The notes beneath the pieces were generated by a model. The model did not search any database. It had not been told where the DNA came from and saw only the letters and a list, made by a program, of their open reading frames with translations. A stretch of DNA of 64,000 nt. Source: CBFGTV01 sp965652145 (lineage in GTDB: Bacteria > Bacillota > Clostridia > Peptostreptococcales > Natronincolaceae). Every line of letters begins with the position of its first letter. Positions within the stretch are counted from its first letter, which is position 1. The DNA is taken from assembly GCA_965652145.1 (NCBI GenBank), contig CBFGTV010000009.1:11915-75914 (forward strand). Direction: 5' to 3'. Below are positions 34,401-42,561 of the stretch, in pieces. The position numbers and the translations under genes are program-made.

Positions 34401-34546
34401 TTAAAGGAGAACATATCAATATCATCACCGGCCATTGCCTCGTATTTTTCAATAATCTGATTGGCCCTTTCATATAGACCCTTTTCAATTAAAATCGATA
34501 TATTTTCTTTAATCTCTTTTTTTATTTGATCCAATGATTTCTCCAA
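31445..34546 (-). CDS. TPR - GT4 glycosyltransferase - SGNH-like fusion protein
   Basis: A 1033-residue protein with three parts. Residues 1-125 are TPR-like helices. About 138-560 is a GT-B glycosyltransferase with the GT4 start VLVIAHIFPPVGGSGVQRTL, KPWIIDFRDEWTNNP and a C-terminal nucleotide-sugar region around GEGPRWYSVYTGKVFEYLRL. After a helical linker, about 690-1033 resembles SGNH/DltD-like proteins, with FLITGLSYAEVGI and the C-terminal Asp-His pair in DTSHLNKKGASKF. The first part likely binds protein or glycan, the second adds a sugar, and the third may add or remove an acyl group. It lies 45 nt downstream of the GT2-TPR gene. Confidence 0.75.
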   Translation of the reverse strand: MEKSLDQIKKEIKENISILIEKGLYERANQIIEKYEAMAGDDIDMFSFKAVINILNGDYQAAENHIEAGLKMDHHNVDLLCNLAHINEARQNNITAYKLYRQAHGVCQDPQTREMLHSKLEELNQLDVIQKHAVRKKVLVIAHIFPPVGGSGVQRTLKFIKYLRSFGWEPIVVTVGHTHYPLKDESLCEEVDKDIEVIRFDEPSSVNNGAVQELIKLYDDLLDDKELLNEYINLLNNNPDRLEQILFIPDFYIMWGKEVLKNIEQHVNFNEIDLIYSTSGPYSDHAVAYLLKQKYNKPWIIDFRDEWTNNPMAQYNRSSIQYKIDHHLENKFLSHADHVVVAAPIMRDNYVKLFNVPSSKITSITNGYDEADFDGIHPEGQEEGKFSIIHNGLLYGNRTPITFINCISNLIKTGKIQKDKLIIYFTHTDNDDTYIEYVKKLGLEDNIRFIGYLSHRESLVKASSCHLLLIITGEGPRWYSVYTGKVFEYLRLSKPILSLSPKGSVLEKLIKKTERGRNVEYHDVKGMEKFVLEMYQKWEEGALPTLKLTDEVQQFERKGLTEKLASVFDEELKKEYSNQSQQYKKQMEADKKILMSAKESLCQEEVLLKQHLEHDSNNEKLLFGLGQNLLNQQRYYESYRFFKMAEKTNKNKVMAAHINKIQEQILNSNLHLGPFKRTLKYNFILAGDEVTPFEMGLLTDVGNIKGVLKEYKTNQPYQEISMNSLEKIQYDYVIVLSKDRNKAQKIIDDLAMVTKKDKIYDFHNYPYHYFIEGFETKLNEFLKKSKIEFLITGLSYAEVGINAEEFPYSAFNFALSSQDLYYDYHLTKYLLSYDSVKNHIKKLCICISYYAFDYDLSSILQNSRIHRYYYELGKTNHYDNILHLRLCHSLYKKNNYEEDYINYHYYKLSTVLNKESIKEEEAIAMKQAQMNYPDTVKENKILFDQYLKLLKEHNIEPVIVILPTSKYYHRQFANQYQKNKFYNIMNEFQQKYSFKVLDYFDSREFADQDFWDTSHLNKKGASKFTNILKEELF

Positions 34547-34591
34547 TTTATCACACCTTCATTTCCTTTGTTATTGAAGCGTTAAATAAAA

Positions 34592-37057
34592 TTACTCCCT
34601 TATCAGAAGCTCAGATTCCAATAATACCGATTCCATGTCACCTTCAATAATAGAATTATACTCCTTTAATAACAGCCTGGCCTCATGTAAATTGTTATTA
34701 TTGATTAACGCCTTTATTTTATCCTTGATCGATTCCTTATAATGCTCCAGCTCATCCTGTGGGTGCTTTTTGGAATCAGCTTGATTGTATTGATTATTTA
34801 AAGGATTTCCCTTAAGATCAGCGATTAGCTCCTTTAGCTGCTGCCGCTGCTGCTCTGAGCTGGTCGCTAAGATAGCCCCTTCATATAGGGTGATGGCCTC
34901 TTTGGTCTGGTTCATGGTTTGGCAGTAGAAGGCACCATTGCATAGCAAATCGAAATTATATAATTCCAATGATAATCCTTCCTTTATGGCTTCCTCTGCC
35001 TTAACCCAATTTTTCTTATGCATTTCAATCATCGATTTTATGGAATAAATTGCTATATCCTTCGGGTTGACGGCCTCATATTCCTTTAGTATTTCTTCGG
35101 CCGCTTCAATGCTTCCACTTACAATGTAATCGTTGATTGTTGATTTCAATTTTGCAGCGATGCTTAAAAATTCACTGTTGGTGTTCAATCTTTCATCTTT
35201 TTCTTTAATTAATAATTCAATCCCCCTGCTCAGCTCAGGTAACACCTTTAAGGCCTTTCTCAGGAGCCTTATCGCGTCGGATGGACTTTCCTCCCTTAGC
35301 ATTAAATAATGATACATATGGGCAAAGAATACATCTTCATCGGTTTTAAGTCTGTTAAAACAACTTTGATCCTCGATTAGCTGCCGTTGATAGGTGGTGA
35401 ATAAATCCTGTATACCTTCAAAAATAAAGCCTTTAAACACACCCAGGTAATGTTTGTCTACCAATAATTTATCTGTTAATAAGCACTTTCTGATTACCTT
35501 TCTTAACCTAAAATCTTTACAGCCATACAAGTCCTTACTATAGTCTAAAATCAATTGGAACAGTTCCCTTTGGCTATGCCGATTGGAATCAAAAATATAC
35601 CGGAAAAATTCCGTTAGTTTCCTTTCACTGCAGCCCCGCAGCATTTCAACAATACTATCATTCATTTTAATTTGATACAATAAAATATCGCCATAATATG
35701 AAGGCAGCTCGTTAAAGCTCCATTTCCTTGTTTCATCTATTGCATCCTTTTCTTCAGGCCTTATACGAATTTTCATTAACAAACCGTATTGACCGCTTTC
35801 GTCCTTAAAGAGCTCCCATATCTTTCTTCTCACCTCAGGCTCTTCTGCAAGCATGTATTTTTCCAGATCCGAAATAAAATCCTTTTTCTTGTCAGGTAAT
35901 AACTCACTACTATAATAGTTCTTTAATTCTTCAAGTCTTTCAGTTTTAACACAGGCACCAATAAAGGCAATAGAGATTTTTCCCTTTAATACAGGGTCTT
36001 TAAGTAATTTAAATTGAGATAAGGCCACTTCATATTCTTTTTCATTGTAATAAAGAGTGCAGGTTTTGGCCATGACCCTTTCCAGGTACCCAGAAGTTAA
36101 GGAGGGCGTTGCAATGTCATTGTAGCCTATAAATTTTTCATAATTCCTGGCCATATCAATAAATTTTTCGTAGTTTTCCAGGGCTTCATCAATTTTATTT
36201 AGCTTCTCAAGGGCTGCCCCAAGAAAATAATAGACATCTAAATAACCGTCCTGGGTCGAAATGGCTTTTTTCGCCAGTTTTACCGTTTCTTCATTTTTCC
36301 CATTGGAAAAAAGCATATTTAATAATTGCATATAAATATACATTCGATGCTTTAAATCTAATTTATTTTTTAAAGCAGTATCATAGGCCCTTTGAATGTA
36401 TTTTAGTGCGGTAATATTGTCATGATACATTGAATAGGACTGGGATAACTGATATAGAATATAAACGTTTTCCGAATCCTTTTCCAGCTCCTTTTCCAGA
36501 ATGGGCACATTTCGCTTAAACTTTTTTTCCATTAATTGAGGATCATCAGAAATATAACCATAATGGCCCAATAGAGAGTTAATGTGATACATGGGCAGTT
36601 TAAAATTGGGCTGCTCATGAACAGCACCACTATATTGAAATCCCTTTCTTTTGAAGAAGCGGACAATTGTACTGATATTGGTGGTCTTTTTTCTAACATC
36701 CATATAGTTTTTGATTTTAATGGATGCCGATTGATATTTTTTGTGCTTAGAACCCTTAAAAAAACCGATGATATCACTGGTATCCTCCAACACCTCATCG
36801 CCATCCAGAACAAGTATCCATTCTCCCTTGGCATAGCTGATGGAGAGATTTCTCATGGCAGCAAAATCATCATTCCATTGATGAAAATACAGTTTATCAG
36901 CATAATTTTTTGCAATTTCTGGGGTACGATCATCGGACCCAGTGTCAAGGATAATCAATTCTGATGGAATGGAACTTCTTAGGGGTTCAAGACTTTTTAA
37001 GGATGCTTCTATATATTTTTCTTCGTTTTTTACCATCATGACAATGCTTAGTTTCAT
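34592..37057 (-). CDS. TPR-rich GT2 glycosyltransferase, probable flagellin glycosyltransferase
   Basis: An 821-residue protein. Residues 1-230 are a GT-A family 2 domain with SIVMMVKNEEKYIEASLKSL, LIILDTGSDDRT and the metal-binding DGDE in WILVLDGDEVL. The rest is helical TPR repeats, including a C-terminal set shared in style with the next gene's N-terminus. It is the first gene after the hag terminator, the place where flagellin glycosyltransferases sit in many Clostridia. No signal or membrane segment, so it acts in the cytoplasm, as flagellin O-glycosylation does. GGAGG precedes the start. Confidence 0.8.
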   Translation of the reverse strand: MKLSIVMMVKNEEKYIEASLKSLEPLRSSIPSELIILDTGSDDRTPEIAKNYADKLYFHQWNDDFAAMRNLSISYAKGEWILVLDGDEVLEDTSDIIGFFKGSKHKKYQSASIKIKNYMDVRKKTTNISTIVRFFKRKGFQYSGAVHEQPNFKLPMYHINSLLGHYGYISDDPQLMEKKFKRNVPILEKELEKDSENVYILYQLSQSYSMYHDNITALKYIQRAYDTALKNKLDLKHRMYIYMQLLNMLFSNGKNEETVKLAKKAISTQDGYLDVYYFLGAALEKLNKIDEALENYEKFIDMARNYEKFIGYNDIATPSLTSGYLERVMAKTCTLYYNEKEYEVALSQFKLLKDPVLKGKISIAFIGACVKTERLEELKNYYSSELLPDKKKDFISDLEKYMLAEEPEVRRKIWELFKDESGQYGLLMKIRIRPEEKDAIDETRKWSFNELPSYYGDILLYQIKMNDSIVEMLRGCSERKLTEFFRYIFDSNRHSQRELFQLILDYSKDLYGCKDFRLRKVIRKCLLTDKLLVDKHYLGVFKGFIFEGIQDLFTTYQRQLIEDQSCFNRLKTDEDVFFAHMYHYLMLREESPSDAIRLLRKALKVLPELSRGIELLIKEKDERLNTNSEFLSIAAKLKSTINDYIVSGSIEAAEEILKEYEAVNPKDIAIYSIKSMIEMHKKNWVKAEEAIKEGLSLELYNFDLLCNGAFYCQTMNQTKEAITLYEGAILATSSEQQRQQLKELIADLKGNPLNNQYNQADSKKHPQDELEHYKESIKDKIKALINNNNLHEARLLLKEYNSIIEGDMESVLLESELLIRE

Positions 37058-37091
37058 TATTTCGCCTCCTAAACAATTTTGGCTAATTTAT

Positions 37092-37139
37092 AAAAGTTTT
37101 GTTTAAGGAAAAAACATTTTTTCCTTAAACAAAGCTTTT
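37092..37139 (-). terminator. Second long hairpin downstream of hag
   Basis: Arms of about 22 bp (GTTTAAGGAAAAAA / TTTTTTCCTTAAAC plus flanks) with a 2-3 nt loop. Follows the main hag terminator and precedes the GT2 gene by about 35 nt. It may be a back-up terminator or a processing site setting the ratio of flagellin to glycosyltransferase. Confidence 0.6.
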
Positions 37140-37148
37140 ATTTGATTT

Positions 37149-37180
37149 AAAAAAGAGGGTAGACTGGCTACCCTCTTTTC
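37149..37180 (-). terminator. Terminator of hag
   Basis: Minus strand stem AAAAGAGGGTAG / CTACCCTCTTTTTT with a 6-nt loop and T-run, about 20 nt after the flagellin stop codon. Confidence 0.9.
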
Positions 37181-37201
37181 ATATGTCACTTTTTACATTA
37201 A

Positions 37202-38026
37202 TTATCTTAATAATTGAAGTACCCCTTGAGGTGCTTGATTAGCTTGTGCTAGCATAGCTGTAGCAGCTTGTTGAAGAATGTTAGTTCTTGTGAAGTTCAT
37301 CATTTCCTTAGCCATGTCAGTGTCTCTGATTCGAGATTCTGAAGCTTGTAGGTTTTCAGCAGCTACGTCTACGTTTTTGATTGTGTGCTCTAATCTGTTT
37401 TGAACGGCTCCAAGATCTGCTCTGAACTCAGCTACTTGAATAATAGCAGCATTTATTGTACTGATTGCAGCTTGTGCAGCAGTTTGAGTAGCTACACTTA
37501 CTCCGCTGATACCTATGGCATCTGCTGTAACAGCATTTAATGTAACAGAAATTCTATGGCTAGCTTCATCGTTTGGTCCAACTTGGAAGCTGATTGAAGT
37601 TGTACTATTAAGAAGTTTTTGACCGTTGAATTCAATTTTTTCTGAAATGGCATCTACTTCTTTTAGTAATTGAGAAATTTCCTTTTCAGCTAGTTCTCTG
37701 TCTTCATCTTGGTAAGTTCCGTTGGCTGTTTGAACAGCTAGCTCTCTCATACGTTGAAGAATTGCATGGGTTTCATTTAAACCACCTTCAGCAGTTTGAA
37801 TTAAAGAAACACCGTCTTGAGCATTTCTGGAAGCTTGCTCTAAACCTCTGATTTGAGCTCTCATCTTTTCAGAAATCGCCAAACCTGCAGCATCATCAGC
37901 AGCTCTGTTGATTCTTAAGCCAGAAGACAATTTTTCTACTGCCTTGCTTTGATCGCTTCCTGTTAATTTTAATGATCTGTGAGAGTTGATTGCCAACATA
38001 TTGTTGTTAATTACCATGTTACTCAT
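37202..38026 (-). CDS. hag: Flagellin
   Basis: The 274-residue filament protein. The conserved ends are present: N-terminal NNNMLAINSHRSLK with LSSGLRINRAADDAAGLAISEKM, and C-terminal SESRIRDTDMAKEM...NILQQAATAMLAQANQ ending LLR. The variable middle is short (about residues 135-195) and rich in Ser/Thr, which would be the surface-exposed and possibly glycosylated part. AAGGAGG lies 8 nt before the ATG. Expression looks controlled by sigma-28 (promoter at 38153-38179) and CsrA (leader hairpin at 38054-38083). Confidence 0.97.
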   Translation of the reverse strand: MSNMVINNNMLAINSHRSLKLTGSDQSKAVEKLSSGLRINRAADDAAGLAISEKMRAQIRGLEQASRNAQDGVSLIQTAEGGLNETHAILQRMRELAVQTANGTYQDEDRELAEKEISQLLKEVDAISEKIEFNGQKLLNSTTSISFQVGPNDEASHRISVTLNAVTADAIGISGVSVATQTAAQAAISTINAAIIQVAEFRADLGAVQNRLEHTIKNVDVAAENLQASESRIRDTDMAKEMMNFTRTNILQQAATAMLAQANQAPQGVLQLLR

Positions 38027-38053
38027 TTTGTATTCCTCCTTGAATTTTTTTAT

Positions 38054-38083
38054 TTACCCTGACGTCCATGTCTGGGTTGGTAA
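38054..38083 (-). promoter_or_regulatory. CsrA-binding hairpin in the hag leader
   Basis: The minus-strand leader has ACATGGACGT in the loop of a stem (CCC-A-GAC / GTC-A-GGG). GGA in a hairpin loop within A(N)GGA is the classical CsrA site. A second GGA lies in the hag ribosome binding site AAGGAGG. Genes for CsrA and its antagonist FliW are just upstream, so the Bacillus-type FliW-CsrA-Hag circuit is very likely. Confidence 0.75.
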
Positions 38084-38152
38084 ACCTTTTTGTTGATCCA
38101 TTTCCATGCCGGCATTATTATGGAAAAAGGATTTTTTTGCCTTACAATATAT

Positions 38153-38179
38153 TTATCGGATAAAAAACAGGATACTTTA
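38153..38179 (-). promoter_or_regulatory. Sigma-28 (SigD) promoter of hag
   Basis: Minus strand TAAA (38179-38176), 15-nt spacer, TCCGATAA (38160-38153), one change from the GCCGATAA consensus. Leader of about 120 nt. Confidence 0.88.
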
Positions 38180-38198
38180 TAGCATATTATAAATTTTT

Positions 38199-38432
38199 TT
38201 AATCTTTTTTGTAGAAAATTTTTTTCAGCTGCTCTATATTTTTGACATCAACACTGGTGGCTGCCTTGTTTTCTGCCTCGATGGTAACATAGACCTCTTT
38301 ACGATAAATTTCTACATTTTTAGGCGCCTCAATTCCCAGCTTTACCTTTCCCTCTTCAATTCCCAGAATTTTAACTTCTATGTTTTGTCCTATGATAATG
38401 CTTTCATCCTGTTTTCTAGTCAATACCAGCAC
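38199..38432 (-). CDS. csrA: Carbon storage / translational regulator CsrA
   Basis: A 77-residue RNA-binding protein with the family core MLVLTRKQDESIIIG, VKILGIEEGKVKLGIEAPKNVEIYRKEVY. It represses flagellin translation by binding GGA motifs in the hag leader. It follows fliW by 11 nt. The C-terminal tail is slightly longer than in gammaproteobacteria, as in other Firmicutes where it contributes to FliW binding. Confidence 0.97.
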   Translation of the reverse strand: MLVLTRKQDESIIIGQNIEVKILGIEEGKVKLGIEAPKNVEIYRKEVYVTIEAENKAATSVDVKNIEQLKKIFYKKD

Positions 38433-38443
38433 CGGCGCCCCTC

Positions 38444-38887
38444 CTATCCTACCTGCTTTATTTCTTCCAAGATCAAATGCTTGGTATGATACTGCTGCCC
38501 CTCTAAAACAATCTGCTTGCCCCGGTTATTCTCTTGATTGATGATAATAGGCGCCATCAGATTAGCGGTCATTTGATTGATATCATTGGGTATCACCACA
38601 ATGGCATAAATTAAAAGGGACTCTGGAGCGTTGATTTCCAGTCTTTCGACAATTGACTTGGGAATTTGAAAGTCGTAATCTTTTTTGAATAAAAAGGGAT
38701 TGATAATTACAAAGGCCAGTTGAGGATCTTCAACCGATTGAAGCCAGTGAAAGGGAATTTCTTCTTCAGGATTTTTAATTATGACATATTGAGTCAATTT
38801 TTCAAAGCCTGGAATACCGTCTTGAAACATGATAATCTCTTCCTGCTTGATCTCTAATTCCCCAAAATTACGAGTGTGTATCAGCAT
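38444..38887 (-). CDS. fliW: Flagellar assembly factor FliW
   Basis: A 147-residue protein that binds flagellin or CsrA and so couples flagellin synthesis to secretion. Seen: FGELEIKQEEIIMFQDGIPGFE, FHWLQSVEDPQLAFVIINPF and NLMAPIIINQENNRGKQIVL. GGAGGG lies 7 nt before the ATG at 38887, which is chosen over the upstream in-frame TTG at 38905. Confidence 0.96.
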   Translation of the reverse strand: MLIHTRNFGELEIKQEEIIMFQDGIPGFEKLTQYVIIKNPEEEIPFHWLQSVEDPQLAFVIINPFLFKKDYDFQIPKSIVERLEINAPESLLIYAIVVIPNDINQMTANLMAPIIINQENNRGKQIVLEGQQYHTKHLILEEIKQVG

Positions 38888-38929
38888 TAAATTACCCTCC
38901 TGCAAATAGATGATAGAAAAATCCTATAC

Positions 38930-39493
38930 TCAACCACCATAAACATCAACATTTTTCCCGACAAACTGTATTTCAACGGAATTCTTCTGCCTTAAATAAA
39001 TATCCAATTTACCAGGGTAATAATCTATATCAGGCTTAATTTTTCCTGTTTTAACTTCCACATAGCCTTTTTGGTATTGCCCTGTAACCTCCTGGGGAAT
39101 GACCGTGATTTTAGGCCTGGATTTCGGAATCATTGTATATTGAAATTCTTGTCTTCTGGAATGGTACCTTCTCTTAGCCTGTTTTGCAATGGCCGGTCCC
39201 TTATGGATATCTGCCAGCTCCTTACCCTCCCTGGCAATTCTTGCAATCCCCCTCAGGGCATCTCTATGACCCTTTGCCGCATAGTCTCGATTAATTTGCT
39301 GTATACCCTTAAGGCCAGCTTCAGCAAAGCACTGGCTTTGGTCTATCAACAAGATCGCATCTGACATTTTAATCTTTAGCTCCGGCTCCACTGCCCTAAG
39401 CTCCATGGGCCATTGATGCTGCCTGATGGAATATTGACCATGGGTGGACCCTATTCCTATCAAAGCATTTTGTGACCGAATTTGTATCTGCAT
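38930..39493 (-). CDS. YviE-like DUF6470 protein
   Basis: A 187-residue protein between flgL and fliW, the same place as yviE in Bacillus subtilis. Seen: N-terminal QIQIRSQNALIGI, IDQSQCFAEAGLK, a helical middle (RDALRGIARIAREGKELADI) and a C-terminal part ending VEIQFVGKNVDVYG. Function is not established; co-occurrence implies a flagellar assembly role. Confidence 0.85.
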   Translation of the reverse strand: MQIQIRSQNALIGIGSTHGQYSIRQHQWPMELRAVEPELKIKMSDAILLIDQSQCFAEAGLKGIQQINRDYAAKGHRDALRGIARIAREGKELADIHKGPAIAKQAKRRYHSRRQEFQYTMIPKSRPKITVIPQEVTGQYQKGYVEVKTGKIKPDIDYYPGKLDIYLRQKNSVEIQFVGKNVDVYGG

Positions 39494-39544
39494 TTTCCAT
39501 CACCTAACTTTCCATCTTCGGCATACGCTATTTAGTTGCCCAAT

Positions 39545-40516
39545 CTAACGGAGGAAATCCAGCAATGAGGGTTGAATAATTCTGGCTCCGATGGACAGGG
39601 AAGAGCGATAGACATTTTCCTCTGTCAGCAGATTCATGTATACCTCAGCCAAGTCTGCATCCTCTATTTCTGACTGCAAATTGGTAAAGTTTATTTTATC
39701 ATCGGCAATACGATTTTGAACCAGTTCCATACGGTTAACCTTGGCACCTACCTGGGCCCGGGCGGTTAAATTGACATTGATGAATTGGTCTATTTTTTCC
39801 AGGGCACCGGTCAGCTTCTCGTCATCATCAGCCTGAAGGTACCCTTCAATTTCGCTGATAAAATCAATTAAGCCTACCGAATCACCTGCTGAACAGCTTC
39901 TTCCATCTTCTGGATTATCATCTGGATCCACTAAGTCAAAAAGCTCAAAGCCTAGGGTATTGATGGCAATTCGGTCGTTTATGCCCACTTCAAATAGAAT
40001 CTTATCATCCATTTCTGTAGGGTCGTATTCATCAACCAGGTTAACATTATATTTGTAGGTCTGGTTTACACTGTCATATTCCAAAAGGGGCTTGTCAGAT
40101 GACTTTCCTGAAAAGATATATTGACCGGCATAGGTGGTATTTCCCAAGGTGACAATCTGATTTTTCAGCTCTGCCATTTCCTCTTGTATTTTAACCCGCT
40201 CTTCCACCGTTAAAACGCCATTGGATGCCTGTACTGTCAATTCTCTAATCTTTGACAGGGCATCGCCCATACCCTTAATGGCCAGCTCGGTGGTTTCCAG
40301 AAAGGACACCACATCATCAACATTTTTCTTGTATTGCTCCATTTGGCTAAGATCCGTCTTGATTTTCATACTTTTGGTAATGGCCACAGGATTATCTGAG
40401 GGTAAATGATACTTTTTACCCGTTGATGCCTGCAGCATGGTTTTATCCATCCGAAGCATATTCCGATTCAGGTTCAGCATCAACTTGCTGATCATCATAT
40501 TATTGGTAATTCTCAT
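39545..40516 (-). CDS. flgL: Flagellar hook-filament junction protein FlgL
   Basis: A 323-residue secreted junction protein, homologous to flagellin at its ends: RITNNMMISKLMLNLNRNM at the start, GKKYHLPSDNPVAITKSM, and a C-terminal helix with AEVYMNLLTEENVYRSSL. It joins FlgK to the filament. Placed 11 nt after flgK. Confidence 0.95.
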   Translation of the reverse strand: MRITNNMMISKLMLNLNRNMLRMDKTMLQASTGKKYHLPSDNPVAITKSMKIKTDLSQMEQYKKNVDDVVSFLETTELAIKGMGDALSKIRELTVQASNGVLTVEERVKIQEEMAELKNQIVTLGNTTYAGQYIFSGKSSDKPLLEYDSVNQTYKYNVNLVDEYDPTEMDDKILFEVGINDRIAINTLGFELFDLVDPDDNPEDGRSCSAGDSVGLIDFISEIEGYLQADDDEKLTGALEKIDQFINVNLTARAQVGAKVNRMELVQNRIADDKINFTNLQSEIEDADLAEVYMNLLTEENVYRSSLSIGARIIQPSLLDFLR

Positions 40517-40527
40517 GGCTTACCCTC

Positions 40528-42012
40528 CTATCTTCCTACGATTCCTATTCTGTTAATGACAACATCCAGCATTTCATCCATGGTGGTCATCATTCTGGCG
40601 GCGGCATTGTAGGCATGCTGGAACTTCACCATATTTGAAAGCTCCTCATCCATTGATACACTAGAGACGGCAAGCCTTTGACCATCAATGGTGGCCAAAA
40701 GGAACTCCTGGTTACCGGCCATTCGAATGGCCTCCTGGGTATCTACACCGAGATTTCCTATAAGGGATTTAAGATAATCCTCGGGCTTTACATTGCCCGG
40801 AAAAATTCCTTTATCCCGTAATGCAATTAGTTCTAATGCATTGGTATTTCCCTTGGGAAGTCCTTCTTCCTTTGCTGCAGCTGCAATTTTATTGGGGTCA
40901 GCATCAATATCCAAAGAAATCCTTATATTTTTTGCATTAAGTCCTTCAGCAGGATCAGTCGTAGAAGCAACTCCGTTAACTGTAAAGAAATCAAGATTTT
41001 CGCTTCCGTCTAGACCAACACCTTGTCGATGTATCTCATTAACCGCCTCGGCAAACTCCTGTACAAATGTGTTTAATTGCTCAATATAGTAGGGGATACC
41101 CTTACTGGTGGCGGTGGCACCATCTCTAATATCTAAAAGCCCCTTCAGCTCTCCCCCAAGGTTTTTGACGCTAAGCATGTCGCCATTGGCCCATTTAACC
41201 TGCTTCATTGAAATATTGGGGTCAAAGCTGCTTGGGGTTTCAACGCTGCAGTCAAGCTTGTTGACCCGGTCGTGATATACCAAAGGTTGTCCATTAATTT
41301 GAAGCACCATCTTTTCACTCAGGCCGTCATTGTTATCGACCACCTTTACCACGTCAACATTCACCATCTTTGACAGCTCATCTATTAATACATTTCTTCT
41401 GTCTCGAAGGTCATTGGCATGGCTTCCGTCAGCCTCTGTACGATATATTTGGGCATTCAGAGCGGCAATTTGTTCCGCATAGGAATTGATGGAATTAACT
41501 GTGGTTTGCACCTCATAATTTAAATCCTTAGCCATTTTTTCCAGCTGATTATACATATTGTTTACGGTATTGGTAAAGGTAATGGCTGTTTCCCTTACCA
41601 GGGTTCTGGTGGTTAATTTTTCTGGAGTTTTACTGAGCTCCTGAAGGGCATTAAATAATTCATCTACCACAGTGGTGATACCTGAATCTGAGGGTTCGTT
41701 GAAGATCGCTTCTATGAAGCTTAGGCCCTCCTGCTTGGCAGCCCAATAACCATATGTAGTAACCTCGCCACGATATTTGTAATCTAGAAATTCATTTCTG
41801 ACCTGGGTAATCGATAGGGTATCAACGCCGGTTCCCAGCATCCCCTGTCCGCCATAGAGGGCCATGGGGGTACTTTGGGCTTGATTTAGCCTTTGCCTGG
41901 AATACCCCACCGTATTAACATTGGATATATTGTGACCGGTGATATCTAAGGCTCTTTGGGCGGCAAATAAACCTGATCTGACTGTATTAAAACCTAAAAA
42001 AGTTGAACGCAT
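40528..42012 (-). CDS. flgK: Flagellar hook-associated protein FlgK
   Basis: A 494-residue hook-filament junction protein. N-terminal rod/hook motif ALDITGHNISNVNTVGYSRQ and C-terminal VSMDEELSNMVKFQHAYNAAARMM are both typical. A middle domain of about 200 residues is variable. It follows flgN by 17 nt. Confidence 0.96.
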   Translation of the reverse strand: MRSTFLGFNTVRSGLFAAQRALDITGHNISNVNTVGYSRQRLNQAQSTPMALYGGQGMLGTGVDTLSITQVRNEFLDYKYRGEVTTYGYWAAKQEGLSFIEAIFNEPSDSGITTVVDELFNALQELSKTPEKLTTRTLVRETAITFTNTVNNMYNQLEKMAKDLNYEVQTTVNSINSYAEQIAALNAQIYRTEADGSHANDLRDRRNVLIDELSKMVNVDVVKVVDNNDGLSEKMVLQINGQPLVYHDRVNKLDCSVETPSSFDPNISMKQVKWANGDMLSVKNLGGELKGLLDIRDGATATSKGIPYYIEQLNTFVQEFAEAVNEIHRQGVGLDGSENLDFFTVNGVASTTDPAEGLNAKNIRISLDIDADPNKIAAAAKEEGLPKGNTNALELIALRDKGIFPGNVKPEDYLKSLIGNLGVDTQEAIRMAGNQEFLLATIDGQRLAVSSVSMDEELSNMVKFQHAYNAAARMMTTMDEMLDVVINRIGIVGR

Positions 42013-42029
42013 TTGTAACCCTCCTTTTA

Positions 42030-42530
42030 TTAAACCCTTGCATCGAAGAGGTTTGTCTTAACTTTTCCCTTTCCATCTGCTTTTTTTCCATAATTGTTAT
42101 CATCAGTTAAATGATCAGTCATTAATTCCAAACTCATTTCAATATATTCCAGATGCTGCTCCATTAGCTTTTGGTTAATTTGATTGGTTTCATGGATTGC
42201 CTCAATGGTTTCAAGAAGCTTATATCTTATTTCATCTAATTCATCTATTACCTGTTGATCGGTCAAATGAAGCAAAAACTCTGACAAGCTGTCAATTTCA
42301 TCTACCTCAAGGGTATCGGCAGCATTGATAAAAACGGATCTTCTAATTCTCTCAAAGGTTCCCATTTTCATCATATATTGCTGCTCTTTTTTAGTCATTT
42401 CTTCCAATTCCTTTACCTTGCCCCTTTTAATGACCTCTGTTTTACTCTTTTCAAGATTTAATACCTCTTCATACATTTGGAGCTCTTGAAAAAGTGCCTC
42501 TTTTAACTGCTCCACTTCCCTTTCTAGCAT
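42030..42530 (-). CDS. flgN: Flagellar chaperone FlgN-like protein
   Basis: A 166-residue helical, acidic export chaperone for FlgK and FlgL. Sequence is coiled-coil-like (LKEALFQELQMYEEVLNLEK, VIKRGKVKELEEMTKKEQQY), typical of FlgN. Position between flgM and flgK supports the name. Confidence 0.88.
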   Translation of the reverse strand: MLEREVEQLKEALFQELQMYEEVLNLEKSKTEVIKRGKVKELEEMTKKEQQYMMKMGTFERIRRSVFINAADTLEVDEIDSLSEFLLHLTDQQVIDELDEIRYKLLETIEAIHETNQINQKLMEQHLEYIEMSLELMTDHLTDDNNYGKKADGKGKVKTNLFDARV

Positions 42531-42561
42531 ATTATCACCTCAAACCCTTCTCCAACGGAGG

